Origin: Candidatus Eiseniibacteriota bacterium
GTDB taxonomy: Bacteria; Eisenbacteria; RBG-16-71-46; CAIMUX01
Assembly (NCBI GenBank): GCA_029569475.1
Contig: JAKQSZ010000007.1
Coordinates: 61,470-125,469, forward strand
DNA length: 64,000 nt
Direction: 5' to 3'
Each line of letters begins with the position of its first letter. Position 1 is the first letter of the stretch. Below the pieces are notes generated by a model. That model ran no database searches, was not told the origin of the DNA, and saw nothing but the letters and a program-made list of their open reading frames with translations. The position numbers and the translations under genes were made by a program. This document shows positions 42,039-51,200 of this stretch, piece by piece.

Positions 42039-42439
42039 GGTCGTCCTTGCATTGGATTGGTTCCGGGACCCCGGCGCGGCAAACAAGTTGGGAAGCACGC
42101 CCGTTGCCGGTGCAGCCGGATCAGCCTTGACTAAGTGGATCATGAGACTCTATCACCTCAGCAAGACGACGGCAAGCAAACGATGATCTTTTACAGGTGA
42201 ACAGACGTTCATTATTGGATAGTTGCACCATCTCGTTTCAATTGCCGGGGCGCAACGCTGTTGGCCCGTGTTGGCGCCGGCGCCGGTGGGAGGCGAGTCA
42301 CCCGCGTGAGCGCCCGTCGCTGTTGTGATAGACTTCTCTCCCAATTCACCATTTGTGACGAATAGGGTCATGTCCGAGCATCGGAATTGGGACGGGCAAC
42401 CAGAACTCTCGGGCAGGCCGGCAGCCAAAGGCGGTCGAA
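42039..42439. other. Divergent promoter region between MBOAT operon and tyrS
   Basis: 401 bases, AT-richer than average between about 42140 and 42240. No gene seen. It contains the predicted minus-strand promoter at 42147-42175. I could not assign a plus-strand promoter for tyrS with confidence. Confidence 0.6.
42147..42175 (-). promoter_or_regulatory. Predicted sigma-70 promoter of the MBOAT/carrier/ligase/oxidase operon
   Basis: TTGCCG (-35, 42175-42170), 17-base spacer, TAGAGT (-10, 42152-42147). The leader would be about 100 bases. Confidence 0.4.
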
Positions 42440-43810
42440 ATGAATCCGGACGAACAACTGGACATCCTGCTTCGCGGGGCGCTTTTCGCGGATGAGGTGG
42501 AAGGCGCCGAGGGAGCCCCGCCGGGGGAAGAGGTCCAAGGGAACGCCGCCGCCGGCGCCAGATCGCTCTCCGATGTTCAGGGCATCTCGCCGACGGATCT
42601 GGCGGCAGCCTCCCCGGTGGCCGCGCGTACCCTGCGCGAGCAGATGACCTTCGAACTGCGCGAACGCCTCAGGGAGGGGCGTCCGCTGCGCGTCTACCTG
42701 GGAGTCGACCCGACGTCGACCAGCCTCCACATCGGTCATCTCGTGCCGGTGCAGAAGCTGCGAGTCTTCCAGCAACTCGGCCACCAGGTGATCTTCCTCA
42801 TCGGCGACTACACCGGTTTGATCGGCGATCCGACCGGCCAGAAGAGCGAGCGCAAGCGCTTCACCCACGAGCAGCTCCGCAGCCTGGCGCAGGACTATCA
42901 GCGGCAGGCCTTCCGGATCCTGGACCCGGAGAAGACCGAGGTCCGCTACAACGGAGAATGGCTTTCCAGGCTCTCCTTCGCCGACCTCGTGGAGATCGCG
43001 GCCATCTTCCCGTTGAAGTGGGTCGTCAGCCGCCGGGACTTCCAGGACCGTCTCGCCCGCGGCGAGTCGCTGCGCCTGCACGAGACCCTGTACTGCCTCA
43101 TGCAGGGCTATGACGCCTATGCCCTGGACTGCGACGTGCAGATCGGAGGCTACGACCAGTACCTGAACATGCTGGCCGGACGGTGGATCCAGGAGCACTT
43201 CGGCAAGAAGCCCCACATCATCTGGACCTTCCCCCTCCTGATGGGGACCGACGGGCGGAAAATGTCGAAGTCCTACGGCAACTCCATCAACGTGCTGGAC
43301 ACGGCGGAGGACATGTATGGCAAGACCATGCGGATCTCCGACGCGCTCATCCCGAGCTATATCGACCTGGCCACCGACCTCGTCCCCGCCGAGGCGGATG
43401 CTTTGAAGGACCGGCTGGCCGCGCCCGGCGTCAATCCCATGGACGTGAAGAAGGAGGTGGCCGCCAACCTCGTTCGACAGTACTTCAGCGCCGCCGAGGC
43501 CGTCGCGGCCGCCGAGCGCTTCCGGGCTACCATCCAGGACAAGGAGGTCCCGGACGACGTGCCCGAGATCCCCATCCCCGAGGAACTTCGGGGTCGGAGG
43601 ATCCCGTGGCCCGATCTGCTGGTGGCTCTGCCGGTGGACGGCCGGCCGCTGGTCGCGAGCAAGGGAGAGATGCGGAGGCTGATGGCCCAGGGAGGCTTCT
43701 ACGTCGAGCAGGAGCAGGTGCGGGACGCCGCCGCGGCCTATGAGCCGCGCGCGGCAACATTGATACGGCTGGGCAAGCGCCGCTACGCCAGATTGATCCA
43801 GGCGCCCTGA
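42440..43810 (+). CDS. tyrS: Tyrosyl-tRNA synthetase
   Basis: 456 residues. Class I motifs: HIGH at 97-100 and KMSKS at 274-278. QIGGYDQYLN and LMGTDGRK frame the active site and mark TyrRS rather than TrpRS. The C-terminus (WPDLLVALPVDGRPLVASKGEMRRLMAQGGFYVEQEQV) is an S4-type tRNA-binding domain. Residues about 23-46 (acidic, Gly/Ala-rich) look like a disordered insertion near the N-terminus. Confidence 0.93.
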   Translation: MNPDEQLDILLRGALFADEVEGAEGAPPGEEVQGNAAAGARSLSDVQGISPTDLAAASPVAARTLREQMTFELRERLREGRPLRVYLGVDPTSTSLHIGHLVPVQKLRVFQQLGHQVIFLIGDYTGLIGDPTGQKSERKRFTHEQLRSLAQDYQRQAFRILDPEKTEVRYNGEWLSRLSFADLVEIAAIFPLKWVVSRRDFQDRLARGESLRLHETLYCLMQGYDAYALDCDVQIGGYDQYLNMLAGRWIQEHFGKKPHIIWTFPLLMGTDGRKMSKSYGNSINVLDTAEDMYGKTMRISDALIPSYIDLATDLVPAEADALKDRLAAPGVNPMDVKKEVAANLVRQYFSAAEAVAAAERFRATIQDKEVPDDVPEIPIPEELRGRRIPWPDLLVALPVDGRPLVASKGEMRRLMAQGGFYVEQEQVRDAAAAYEPRAATLIRLGKRRYARLIQAP

Positions 43811-43882
43811 CGCGGGCCGCGCGCTGCTCCGGGCCACGGGCGCGCCCTGACGCCGGCTCGGTTCTACTCCGCGCTACAGGCG

Positions 43883-45196
43883 ATGGGACCGGGGACCGAT
43901 CCAGGGAGTATGCGGACGAGACGAGGGCCGGCCGAATCGACGGTCCCGGGGACCCACTTCCTGGCCCGGCAGGCAATTCTTGACGATGCTGACCGGACCT
44001 TCGGCTACGAGTTGCTCTTTCGTAACAGCCTGGACAACTTCTTCCCCGGCGCCGACGCGGACTCTGCTTCCTCGCGCGTGATCTCCGACAGCTTCCTGGT
44101 GTGGGGCATCGAGGAGCTGACCGGAGGAAGCCGCGCGTTCATCAACTTCTCGCAATCGCTCATCGAGACACGGCGCCCTCTTCTGCTGCCGCGGGAACGA
44201 ATCGTCATCGAACTGCTGGAGTCCGTCCGGCCCGTTCCCGAGGTGGTTGCGGCCTGCCGGGAGTTCAAGAAACGCGGCTACCTTCTGGCGCTGGACGATT
44301 TCGTCCTCGCTCCCCACTCTGAGGCGCTCCTGGCTCTGGCCGACATCATCAAGATCGACTTCCGGCAGACCCCGGCCGCCGAGCGCGCCTCCGTCGCGCG
44401 GCTCCTGGCCAGGCGCGGTCTGATCTTGCTGGCCGAGAAGGTTGAGACATCCGAGGAGCATGACGAAGGGGTGGCCCTGGGTTACACATTGTTCCAGGGC
44501 TACTACTACAGCCGCCCGGTCACGATGTGCCGCCGGGACGTGCCGCCGCAGAAGGTGCAGTATCTCCGTTTCATCCAGGCGGTCAATGTGGCGGACATCC
44601 GAACCGACGAGCTCGCGCGGATCATCGAGGCCGATGTCTCGCTCTCCCTGCGGTTGTTGCGCTACATCAACGCCGTCGCGTTGGGCCTCCGCCGCCGGGT
44701 CCACTCGATTCGCCAGGGTCTGCACATCCTCGGCGAGAACGAGATCCGCCGCTGGGCGAATCTCCTGGCCATGGCCGAGATGGCGGCCGACAAGCCGCCT
44801 GAACTGCTGCGCGTCGCCCTGATCCGCGCGCGGATGGGCGAGCTGCTGGCGCCGCGGGCGGCGCTCGACGCGCGCGCCGCGGACTGTTTCCTGCTCGGCC
44901 TCTTCTCGCTTCTCGACGCCATGCTCGACCGCCCTCAGGAGGAGATCCTGCGCGAGCTGCCGCTGGCCGGCGACCTGCAGCGGGCGCTTCTGGGGGAGGA
45001 GAATCCGCTCGGGGACCTCCTGCGGTTGATCAAGACGCTCGAGAGCGGATCCTGGGAGGATCTGGGTCCGCTCGCCAGGCAGGTTGGTATACGCGAATCG
45101 GAGCTGCCGCCGGTGATGCAGGACGCGATCCGGTTTGCCGAGGAACTCGGCTTCCGCCAACCCTCCCACCGGACGGCGCGCCTGCGAACAGCCTGA
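43883..45196 (+). CDS. EAL-HDOD signalling protein with a degenerate EAL domain
   Basis: 437 residues from ATG 43883; ATG 43910 is an equally possible start as neither has a good ribosome site. Residues about 25-215 are an EAL fold in which the signature is YELLFRN instead of EAL, and FINFSQSL and ALDDFVL remain; the catalytic acids for c-di-GMP hydrolysis appear incomplete. Residues about 225-420 form an HDOD domain (RIIEADVSLSLRLLRYINAVA, SIRQGLHILGENEIRRWANL). Such YuxH-type proteins act as adaptors in c-di-GMP or stress signalling. No GGDEF partner in the window. Confidence 0.82.
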   Translation: MGPGTDPGSMRTRRGPAESTVPGTHFLARQAILDDADRTFGYELLFRNSLDNFFPGADADSASSRVISDSFLVWGIEELTGGSRAFINFSQSLIETRRPLLLPRERIVIELLESVRPVPEVVAACREFKKRGYLLALDDFVLAPHSEALLALADIIKIDFRQTPAAERASVARLLARRGLILLAEKVETSEEHDEGVALGYTLFQGYYYSRPVTMCRRDVPPQKVQYLRFIQAVNVADIRTDELARIIEADVSLSLRLLRYINAVALGLRRRVHSIRQGLHILGENEIRRWANLLAMAEMAADKPPELLRVALIRARMGELLAPRAALDARAADCFLLGLFSLLDAMLDRPQEEILRELPLAGDLQRALLGEENPLGDLLRLIKTLESGSWEDLGPLARQVGIRESELPPVMQDAIRFAEELGFRQPSHRTARLRTA

Positions 45197-45322
45197 GGCG
45201 AGCAGGCCTTCGCCGCACGCTGCGCCCGCGCGCCGTCTGGCCCGATGTCTGCACACCCGTCATGGCCTGACACCCAGGTTTTCCGGGCGGCCAGGTCCTG
45301 CCGTGCCTCGGAGATGCCACTC

Positions 45323-46042
45323 TCAGGACTTCGCGATTCCGATCGTCCCGCACGCGACGCGGCCTCCGGCGTCGCCCGTCGGTTGGGTCTTCAGGTCGTC
45401 CTCTTTCGCGTGAACGATCACGGCCCGGCCCAGGATCGAAGTCGGCCCGTCGAAACGGAACTTCCCGTCGACCAACTCGAGGCGAGCGTTGCCCTGGGCG
45501 TCGGCCTCGAGGTTTCCGAGGTCCCCGAGATGGCTGTGGGATTGGCCGGGAGCGCCATGGCTCTCTCCCGGAGCCATGAAGTGTCCTCCGGCGGAGGTGT
45601 AGTCGGCCGCGCTGCAGTCGCCGAACTCGTGGATGTGAAAGCCGTGCTTTCCGGGGGTGAGACCGCTGACCTCGGCGACGACGCGAACTCCTTCGTCTGT
45701 CTGCTCGAAGACTACCGTGCCCCGAACTCCGCTGCCGGCAACGCTGGAGAGAACCGCGACGGCTTTTGTCACGGCAGGCGCGGCGTGGGCGTGCGTGTCC
45801 TTGCCATGCGCATCATGGGCATGAGCATCGTGGCCGTGCGCATCCTGGGCATGGGCATCGGACGCCTTCGCATTCTGGGCATAGGCATCATGCGCCGTCG
45901 CATTCCGGGCATCGTGGGTCTGGGTATTCTGCGAACGCGGGTCCTGGGCATTTGCCGCTCCCGGGTTCTCGCTCGCCGCGGGCAGAGCGAAAAGGGCAAG
46001 AGCCAGAGCGATCGCGCCGGCCGTCAACTTGGGGTAGCTCAC
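45323..46042 (-). CDS. sodC: Cu/Zn superoxide dismutase with a His-rich N-terminal extension
   Basis: 239 residues with a GTG start at 46042 behind AGGAGA. After the signal peptide a 50-residue stretch rich in His, Asp and Ala (DAHAQDAHGHDAHAHDAHGK) precedes the enzyme. The SOD core is intact: GFHIHEFGDCS, GGHF, HLGDLGN, GRAVIVHAKEDDLKTQPTG, GGRVACG. Periplasmic SodC proteins convert superoxide to peroxide; His-rich leaders in some species help load copper. Here the leader is unusually long and repetitive. Confidence 0.93.
   Translation of the reverse strand: MSYPKLTAGAIALALALFALPAASENPGAANAQDPRSQNTQTHDARNATAHDAYAQNAKASDAHAQDAHGHDAHAHDAHGKDTHAHAAPAVTKAVAVLSSVAGSGVRGTVVFEQTDEGVRVVAEVSGLTPGKHGFHIHEFGDCSAADYTSAGGHFMAPGESHGAPGQSHSHLGDLGNLEADAQGNARLELVDGKFRFDGPTSILGRAVIVHAKEDDLKTQPTGDAGGRVACGTIGIAKS
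45785..45913 (-). repeat. In-frame His/Asp/Ala repeat in the SodC leader, ~30-base period
   Basis: Encodes residues about 44-86 with recurring HDAH/DAHA blocks. Units are imperfect. Probably metal-binding. Confidence 0.7.
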
Positions 46043-46328
46043 CTTGGATCTCCTATGGCTGATGGACGATGACTTCTACTGGTTCGGTGCATCGCGGGTT
46101 TTGTCTGCGTGGGCCGCTGCTTCCGGTCGAGGCCTCGCGAGCCGGGTTCCTCGGGAACGCAGCGTCCTTCAGGGAAGAGTACCAGGAGGCGCGGCAATCG
46201 GCATCCTGCCCGCGCTCGACGCCCGTGCAGCGGAACAGGCATCTGCCCCCACCCTTGCCGTCCTGTCTCGAGGTCGCCCGTGGGGGGCCGCCCGGCGAGA
46301 CCGGTCACGCTGCTCGCCATCGGGGACA
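46043..46328. other. Intergenic region without a supported gene
   Basis: 286 bases between two minus-strand genes. Several overlapping plus-strand frames exist but have the Arg/Ser-rich composition of shadow frames and no ribosome sites. It should hold the sodC promoter, which I could not locate. Confidence 0.5.
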
Positions 46329-48104
46329 TCAGCGGCTGCTGTCGGGCGACCTCGTGTCCGCGCTCCCTTCGGTCAGCTTGCGTAACAGCGTGTAGGGGCC
46401 ACTTTGCAGGACAACCTCGGATGAGGCGGTGAGCCACGCCGTGTCCATCCGGGCCAGGCGGCCCTCGAGCTGCGGATCGATGACCGCCCACGCGGCGCCC
46501 TGCTGCCAGAAGAGCCGGGCGCGCTCGTGCGGTTCGAGAGCGCTCTTCGGATCGAGCGTGCGCCGCATCCGCGCCGACTGCTCCTCCAGGTCGACCGACT
46601 GCGCCCAGTGCCCCCAGATGACGGTGTTGCCCGCGTAGGCCGGGATCACGCGGCTCACGGGATACGAGGAGAGGACGACATCGGAAGCCCGCGTCCGCTC
46701 GCGCAACGCGTCGAGGACGTCCCGGATCTCGTCCGAAAGATAGTACACCTCGCGCGCCGAAGGGAGCCGGCAGGTCTCGAGCTGGGTCGCCACGACATGC
46801 AGCGTCGTCGGGATCGTCAGCGCGACGGCCAGGATGATCAGCCGGACATCCCGGCACGTCGCGTGAAGGCCGATGGCGGCCAGCACGCAGATGGGAACGT
46901 GCACCCCGAAGAGGAATTTCCGCTGGAACCATACAGGCAGGTAGGCGAAGGCCAGACCAAGCGCCATCCAGAGCGCGAGCGGCCAGATGGCCGCGCCCGT
47001 CACGCCGTGGCCGCCCCGGCTGCACCGGCTGTCCGATTCCGGTCCGCGGCGCATCGTGCCGGCGCCGGGATCGCAGGCGGCGGTGGGACCGGCGACCTGG
47101 CGCCGTCTCGCCGGCCCGCGATGGGCCAACGCCAGCGTCGCGTAGATCAGCGGCAGGCCGCAGCCGATGAGAAGGGCGGCCGGCGTGGGGCTCTTCATCA
47201 GGCCCCGCTCGGCATGGGCAGCCAGGAGCGGGTGGGCCGAGGACTGCCACACGACATAGACCATCGGCAGGGCGGCCGTGGCCGCGATCGGCACCCACGC
47301 CCGCCAGGCGCGCCGGCCCAGGGACCGGACGGTGACGATGGCGATGAAGGCCGCGAGCAGGGGCGCCTGGTACGGATGGATCAACAACAGGCCCGCCAGG
47401 CAGAGTCCCGCCAGCCACCAGCAACGCGGCATGCCGTCCGATGGCGGCCGGCCTTGCGCTCGCTCGGTGCCCCGCAGGACGAGGAGGATGGTTGCCGTGA
47501 TCAAGGCGAGCGAGTACGGAAAGAGCGGGTTCCAGAGCAGCGACCAATAGGTGTTGAGGTCGACCAACTCGAGGTCCGCCGGCCGGAGCGCGCGGGCGGC
47601 GTCGCCGAGCGCCCACAGGAGCGGACCGCCGGCGCCCGACGAGAGGCCGGTCAAGGCCGCCGCCGTGATCCTGACCTTCCGCGGCAGGGCGAGCCATCGT
47701 AGCAACGCGAAGAAGGTCAGGAAGAAGAGCGCGACCCCCACCGACTTCAGGAGCAGCAGGGCGACGGCCGGCGGCAACCCCGTCGCGCGGCAAATCCACC
47801 CGGACAGGAGAAAGAAGGGCTGGAAGACGAAGCCCTCGTGGGGCAACGCCGTGTACTTGAATCGGAAGAGGAGCGCGCCGTCCATCGCCTGCCGGACCCA
47901 TGAGAGATAGGCGTAAGAGTCGTCGGGGTAGGGCGGCAGGATCCAGGTGTAGGCGGCGCCGGCCGGTGTCCAGGCGCGGGCCGCGAGATAGGGAACGATG
48001 GTGAGGAGGATCATGAAACCGATCCAGGCCCGTTCGAACCGCCGGAATTCGCGGGGCTCGCGCGAAGCCGGGAGTGCGGCTCCGCCCTGCTCCTCCTCGC
48101 CCAT
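46329..48104 (-). CDS. Polytopic membrane protein, possible GT-C glycosyltransferase
   Basis: 591 residues from ATG 48104. One membrane segment near residue 30 is followed by a loop with PPYPDDSYAYLSWVRQA, whose acidic pair resembles the catalytic loop of GT-C glycosyltransferases, then about nine further membrane segments and a soluble C-terminal part (SDEIRDVLDALRERTRASDVVLSSY). GT-C enzymes move sugars from polyprenyl phosphates; the assignment here is tentative. No Shine-Dalgarno; a -10-like TAGGCT sits seven bases before the start. Confidence 0.6.
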   Translation of the reverse strand: MGEEEQGGAALPASREPREFRRFERAWIGFMILLTIVPYLAARAWTPAGAAYTWILPPYPDDSYAYLSWVRQAMDGALLFRFKYTALPHEGFVFQPFFLLSGWICRATGLPPAVALLLLKSVGVALFFLTFFALLRWLALPRKVRITAAALTGLSSGAGGPLLWALGDAARALRPADLELVDLNTYWSLLWNPLFPYSLALITATILLVLRGTERAQGRPPSDGMPRCWWLAGLCLAGLLLIHPYQAPLLAAFIAIVTVRSLGRRAWRAWVPIAATAALPMVYVVWQSSAHPLLAAHAERGLMKSPTPAALLIGCGLPLIYATLALAHRGPARRRQVAGPTAACDPGAGTMRRGPESDSRCSRGGHGVTGAAIWPLALWMALGLAFAYLPVWFQRKFLFGVHVPICVLAAIGLHATCRDVRLIILAVALTIPTTLHVVATQLETCRLPSAREVYYLSDEIRDVLDALRERTRASDVVLSSYPVSRVIPAYAGNTVIWGHWAQSVDLEEQSARMRRTLDPKSALEPHERARLFWQQGAAWAVIDPQLEGRLARMDTAWLTASSEVVLQSGPYTLLRKLTEGSADTRSPDSSR

Positions 48105-48111
48105 GGCCGCG

Positions 48112-48140
48112 AGCCTAGCAGAGGCGTTGGGCTCATCCAA
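48112..48140 (-). promoter_or_regulatory. Candidate leaderless promoter of the membrane protein gene
   Basis: TTGGAT (48140-48135), 17 bases, TAGGCT (48117-48112), then seven bases to the ATG. Transcription would start at or beside the start codon. The -35 match is poor. Confidence 0.35.
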
Positions 48141-48225
48141 GCCGGCTCCCGTCGCGCGCGGAGGCTGAGGCGCGCCGAAAGTCCGTGGTGGTGCGCCGCG
48201 CCGGGGGCAGGCACACTGGGAGGTC

Positions 48226-51200
48226 ATGTCCGAGCAAGCCCGCAGAGCGAAATCTCGCCGCCTCCCCCTGACCGGCCCCGCAGATCAAACCGGCACGCCG
48301 GCGCCCGGATCGCGGCCGGGGGACACCAGAGCTGGTCCGGTTCGACACTGCCGGATCGAGGGGGCCCGCACGCACAACCTCAAGGCGATCTCGTGCAGCA
48401 TCCCTTTCGGGCGCTTCACGCTGGTCACCGGCGTTTCCGGTTCCGGGAAGTCGAGCCTGGTCTTTGACACGCTCCATGCCGAGGGACACCGCCGCTTTCT
48501 GGACTGCCTCTCCACCTACGCGCGCCAGTTCCTGCAACGGCCGGAACGCCCTGACGCGGACCGGATCGGTGAAATCCAGCCGCCGGTGGCCCTGACGCAA
48601 CGGAACATGATCCGCAACGCCCGCTCGACGGTGGGCATGCTCACCGAACTGGGCGACCGGCTGCAAATGCTCCTGCTGCAACTCGGGACCATGCACTGCC
48701 ACCGGTGCGGCGCGCCGATGAAGTCCATGCGGTTCGATGACGGCGTCGAGGCCATGCTCTCGGCGGATCCGGCCTTGAAGTGGATCCTGGCCGCGCCGAT
48801 CCCCCCGGGGCCGGTGCGGACGTCCGATGGATTGCCGCTCGTGTCGGAGTCCGCGGAAGGCAGACTCGAAGCGCTGGCCCGGTCCGGTTATACACGGATC
48901 TACCGGGATGGAAGGATGATCGAGTGGGAGAACGCCGGCGAGCAGGCGGTGGAGGCGATCCGTCCTGTTTCAACGGGGCGGCCAGGCGATCAGGGAGGAA
49001 GCCAGGAGCGGGGTTGGTCCGGCACCCGGCCCGCGGGCGAGATCCTCCTGGTCATCGATCGATTCGTCTCGGGTTCGCTTGTGCGCAGCCGGGCCCGGGA
49101 GTCGCTCGAGGCGGCCTGGCGCCTGGGGGAAGGGACGGCGGTGCTCTTCGCGCTGGGGCAAGCGGAGCCGGCACGGATCCTGACGGAAGGCCTGCAGTGC
49201 GAGGCGTGCGGCGCGCGCGCGGAGTTGCCGCACCCCAAGGTCCTCTCCGCCGACAGCCCGCTCGGCGCCTGCCGTCGTTGCCAGGGCTTCGGCCGTGTCA
49301 TCACGGTCGACCGGGCGAAGGTCGTGCCGGACCCGTCCCGATCGCTGCGCGGACTCGCCGTGGTTCCCCTCTCAACGGAGAGGGGGCAGGATGCCTTTCG
49401 TCTGATGCTCCGCCTTGCCCGGGCGCGCGGCATTCCGTTGGATGCCCCCTTCTCCAGCCTCGATGAGGAGCAGCGGGAATGGATCTTTCGCGGCGATGTC
49501 TCGCCCACCGGGTCGCGGACCGCCTTCTGGCCGGGAGTCGAGGGTTTCTTCCGCGACCTGGAGCGCAAGCGGTACAAGGCCCACGTGCGGATCTTTCTCG
49601 CCCGCTTCCGGGCGTATGTGCCGTGTCCGGACTGCCGCGGCTCCCGGCGCGCGCCCGAGGCGCTGCGCCTGCTGTGGCGGGGGCACACCATCGACGATCT
49701 GGAGCGGCTCTCCATCGGAGAGATCGCGGACATGGTCGACTGCGTGGAGTTGACCGCGGTCGAGGAAGATCGGTCCGGATCGCTGGTGCGGGAGACGGCG
49801 GCGCGTCTGCGCAGCCTTACGGACATCGGCCTCGGCTACCTCTCTCCCTCGAGAAGCGCGCGTACCCTGAGCGGAGGCGAGGTCCAGCGGGTACGGCTCG
49901 GCGCCGCGATCGGCAGCGCGTTGACCGAGACGTTGTACATCTTCGACGAGCCCACCACCGGACTTCACGCCTTCGACACCGCCCGGGTCCTGCGCTCGAT
50001 GCGGCGTCTGTGCGAGTCCGGCAATACGGTCGTGGTGGTCGAACACGATCCGGCTCTGCTGGAGCACGCCGATCATCTCATCGTGCTCGGGCCGTCCGGC
50101 GGAGAGGCGGGCGGATGGGTGCTGTACGAAGGACCGCCGGCGGAGTTCACCCGGCAACATCCCGGTTACTTCCGCGTCATCCCGCTCGAGGAGAACGCTT
50201 CGGAGGTCGCGGACGGCCCGGTGGCGGATGGCGTCTCCGCCGAACGCCGGCCCGCCCATGGGGCATTGCTGACGCCAGCGCGGGTAACGGATGTGATGAG
50301 ACCGGCCCGGGTCTCGGAAGAGACCGCGGCGACCAGGGTATCTGAGAGGAGTCGGCCGGCTCGGATCTCGGAGGTGGACTCGCCGGCGCTCATCCTGCGG
50401 AATGTCCGGCAGCACAACCTGGACATCCCTCTTCTCTCCATCCCCCTCGACCGCCTGGTCGTGGTTACCGGGGTTTCCGGATCCGGCAAGTCGACGCTGC
50501 TCGACGACGTTCTCTACCGCAATCTCCTGCGAGGGCGGGGCAGACCCGCCGACGAACCTGGTGTCGTGGCGTCGCTGGAAGGCGGGAGCCTGATCGGCGA
50601 AGCATTCCTTCTTTCACAGTCGCCGTTGGGACGATCGATCCGGTCCAACATCGTCACCTACCTCTCGCTCTACACCGCAGTCCGATCCCTGCTGGCCCGC
50701 ACGCCGCGGGCGCGGGCCCTCGGGCTCGAGCCCGGCGCCTTCTCGTTCAACGTTCCGGGCGGCCGCTGCGAAGCTTGCCAGGGACTGGGCACCGTGACGG
50801 TCGAAATGCACTTCCTCTCCGACCTGGAGATCGCCTGCGAGGCCTGCCGGGGCCGGAGGTTTCGCGAAGACGTTCTGGAAGTGACGTGGCGGGGACGGAA
50901 CATCATCCAGATCCTCGACCTGACCGTCAGCGAGGCGCTGGAGTTCCTGGAGGATCTCCCCGAAACCGCGGCGCGCCTCTCGCCCCTGGTGGAGGTCGGC
51001 CTGGACTACCTGAGGTTGGGGCAGAGCACCGCCACGCTTTCCGGCGGGGAAGCGCAGCGGCTGCGCGTGGCCTCTCTCCTGGCCGAAGGACGCAGCGCCC
51101 GGCGTGCCGCGGCTGCCGGCCGCAAACGTTCCGGCGGCGCATCCTCGGGCCCGGGGACCAACCTCTTCATCTTCGATGAGCCCACCGCCGGCCTGCACCC

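Noticed and set aside
39600..42134. 844-residue open frame antisense to the MBOAT-SGNH gene
   Set aside because: Composition is Arg/Gln/Glu/Gly-rich without domain patterns; the opposite strand has clear MBOAT and SGNH motifs. Shadow of high-GC codon bias.
45191..45207. Hairpin just after the EAL-HDOD stop codon
   Set aside because: Five-base stem and no U tract; too weak to call a terminator.
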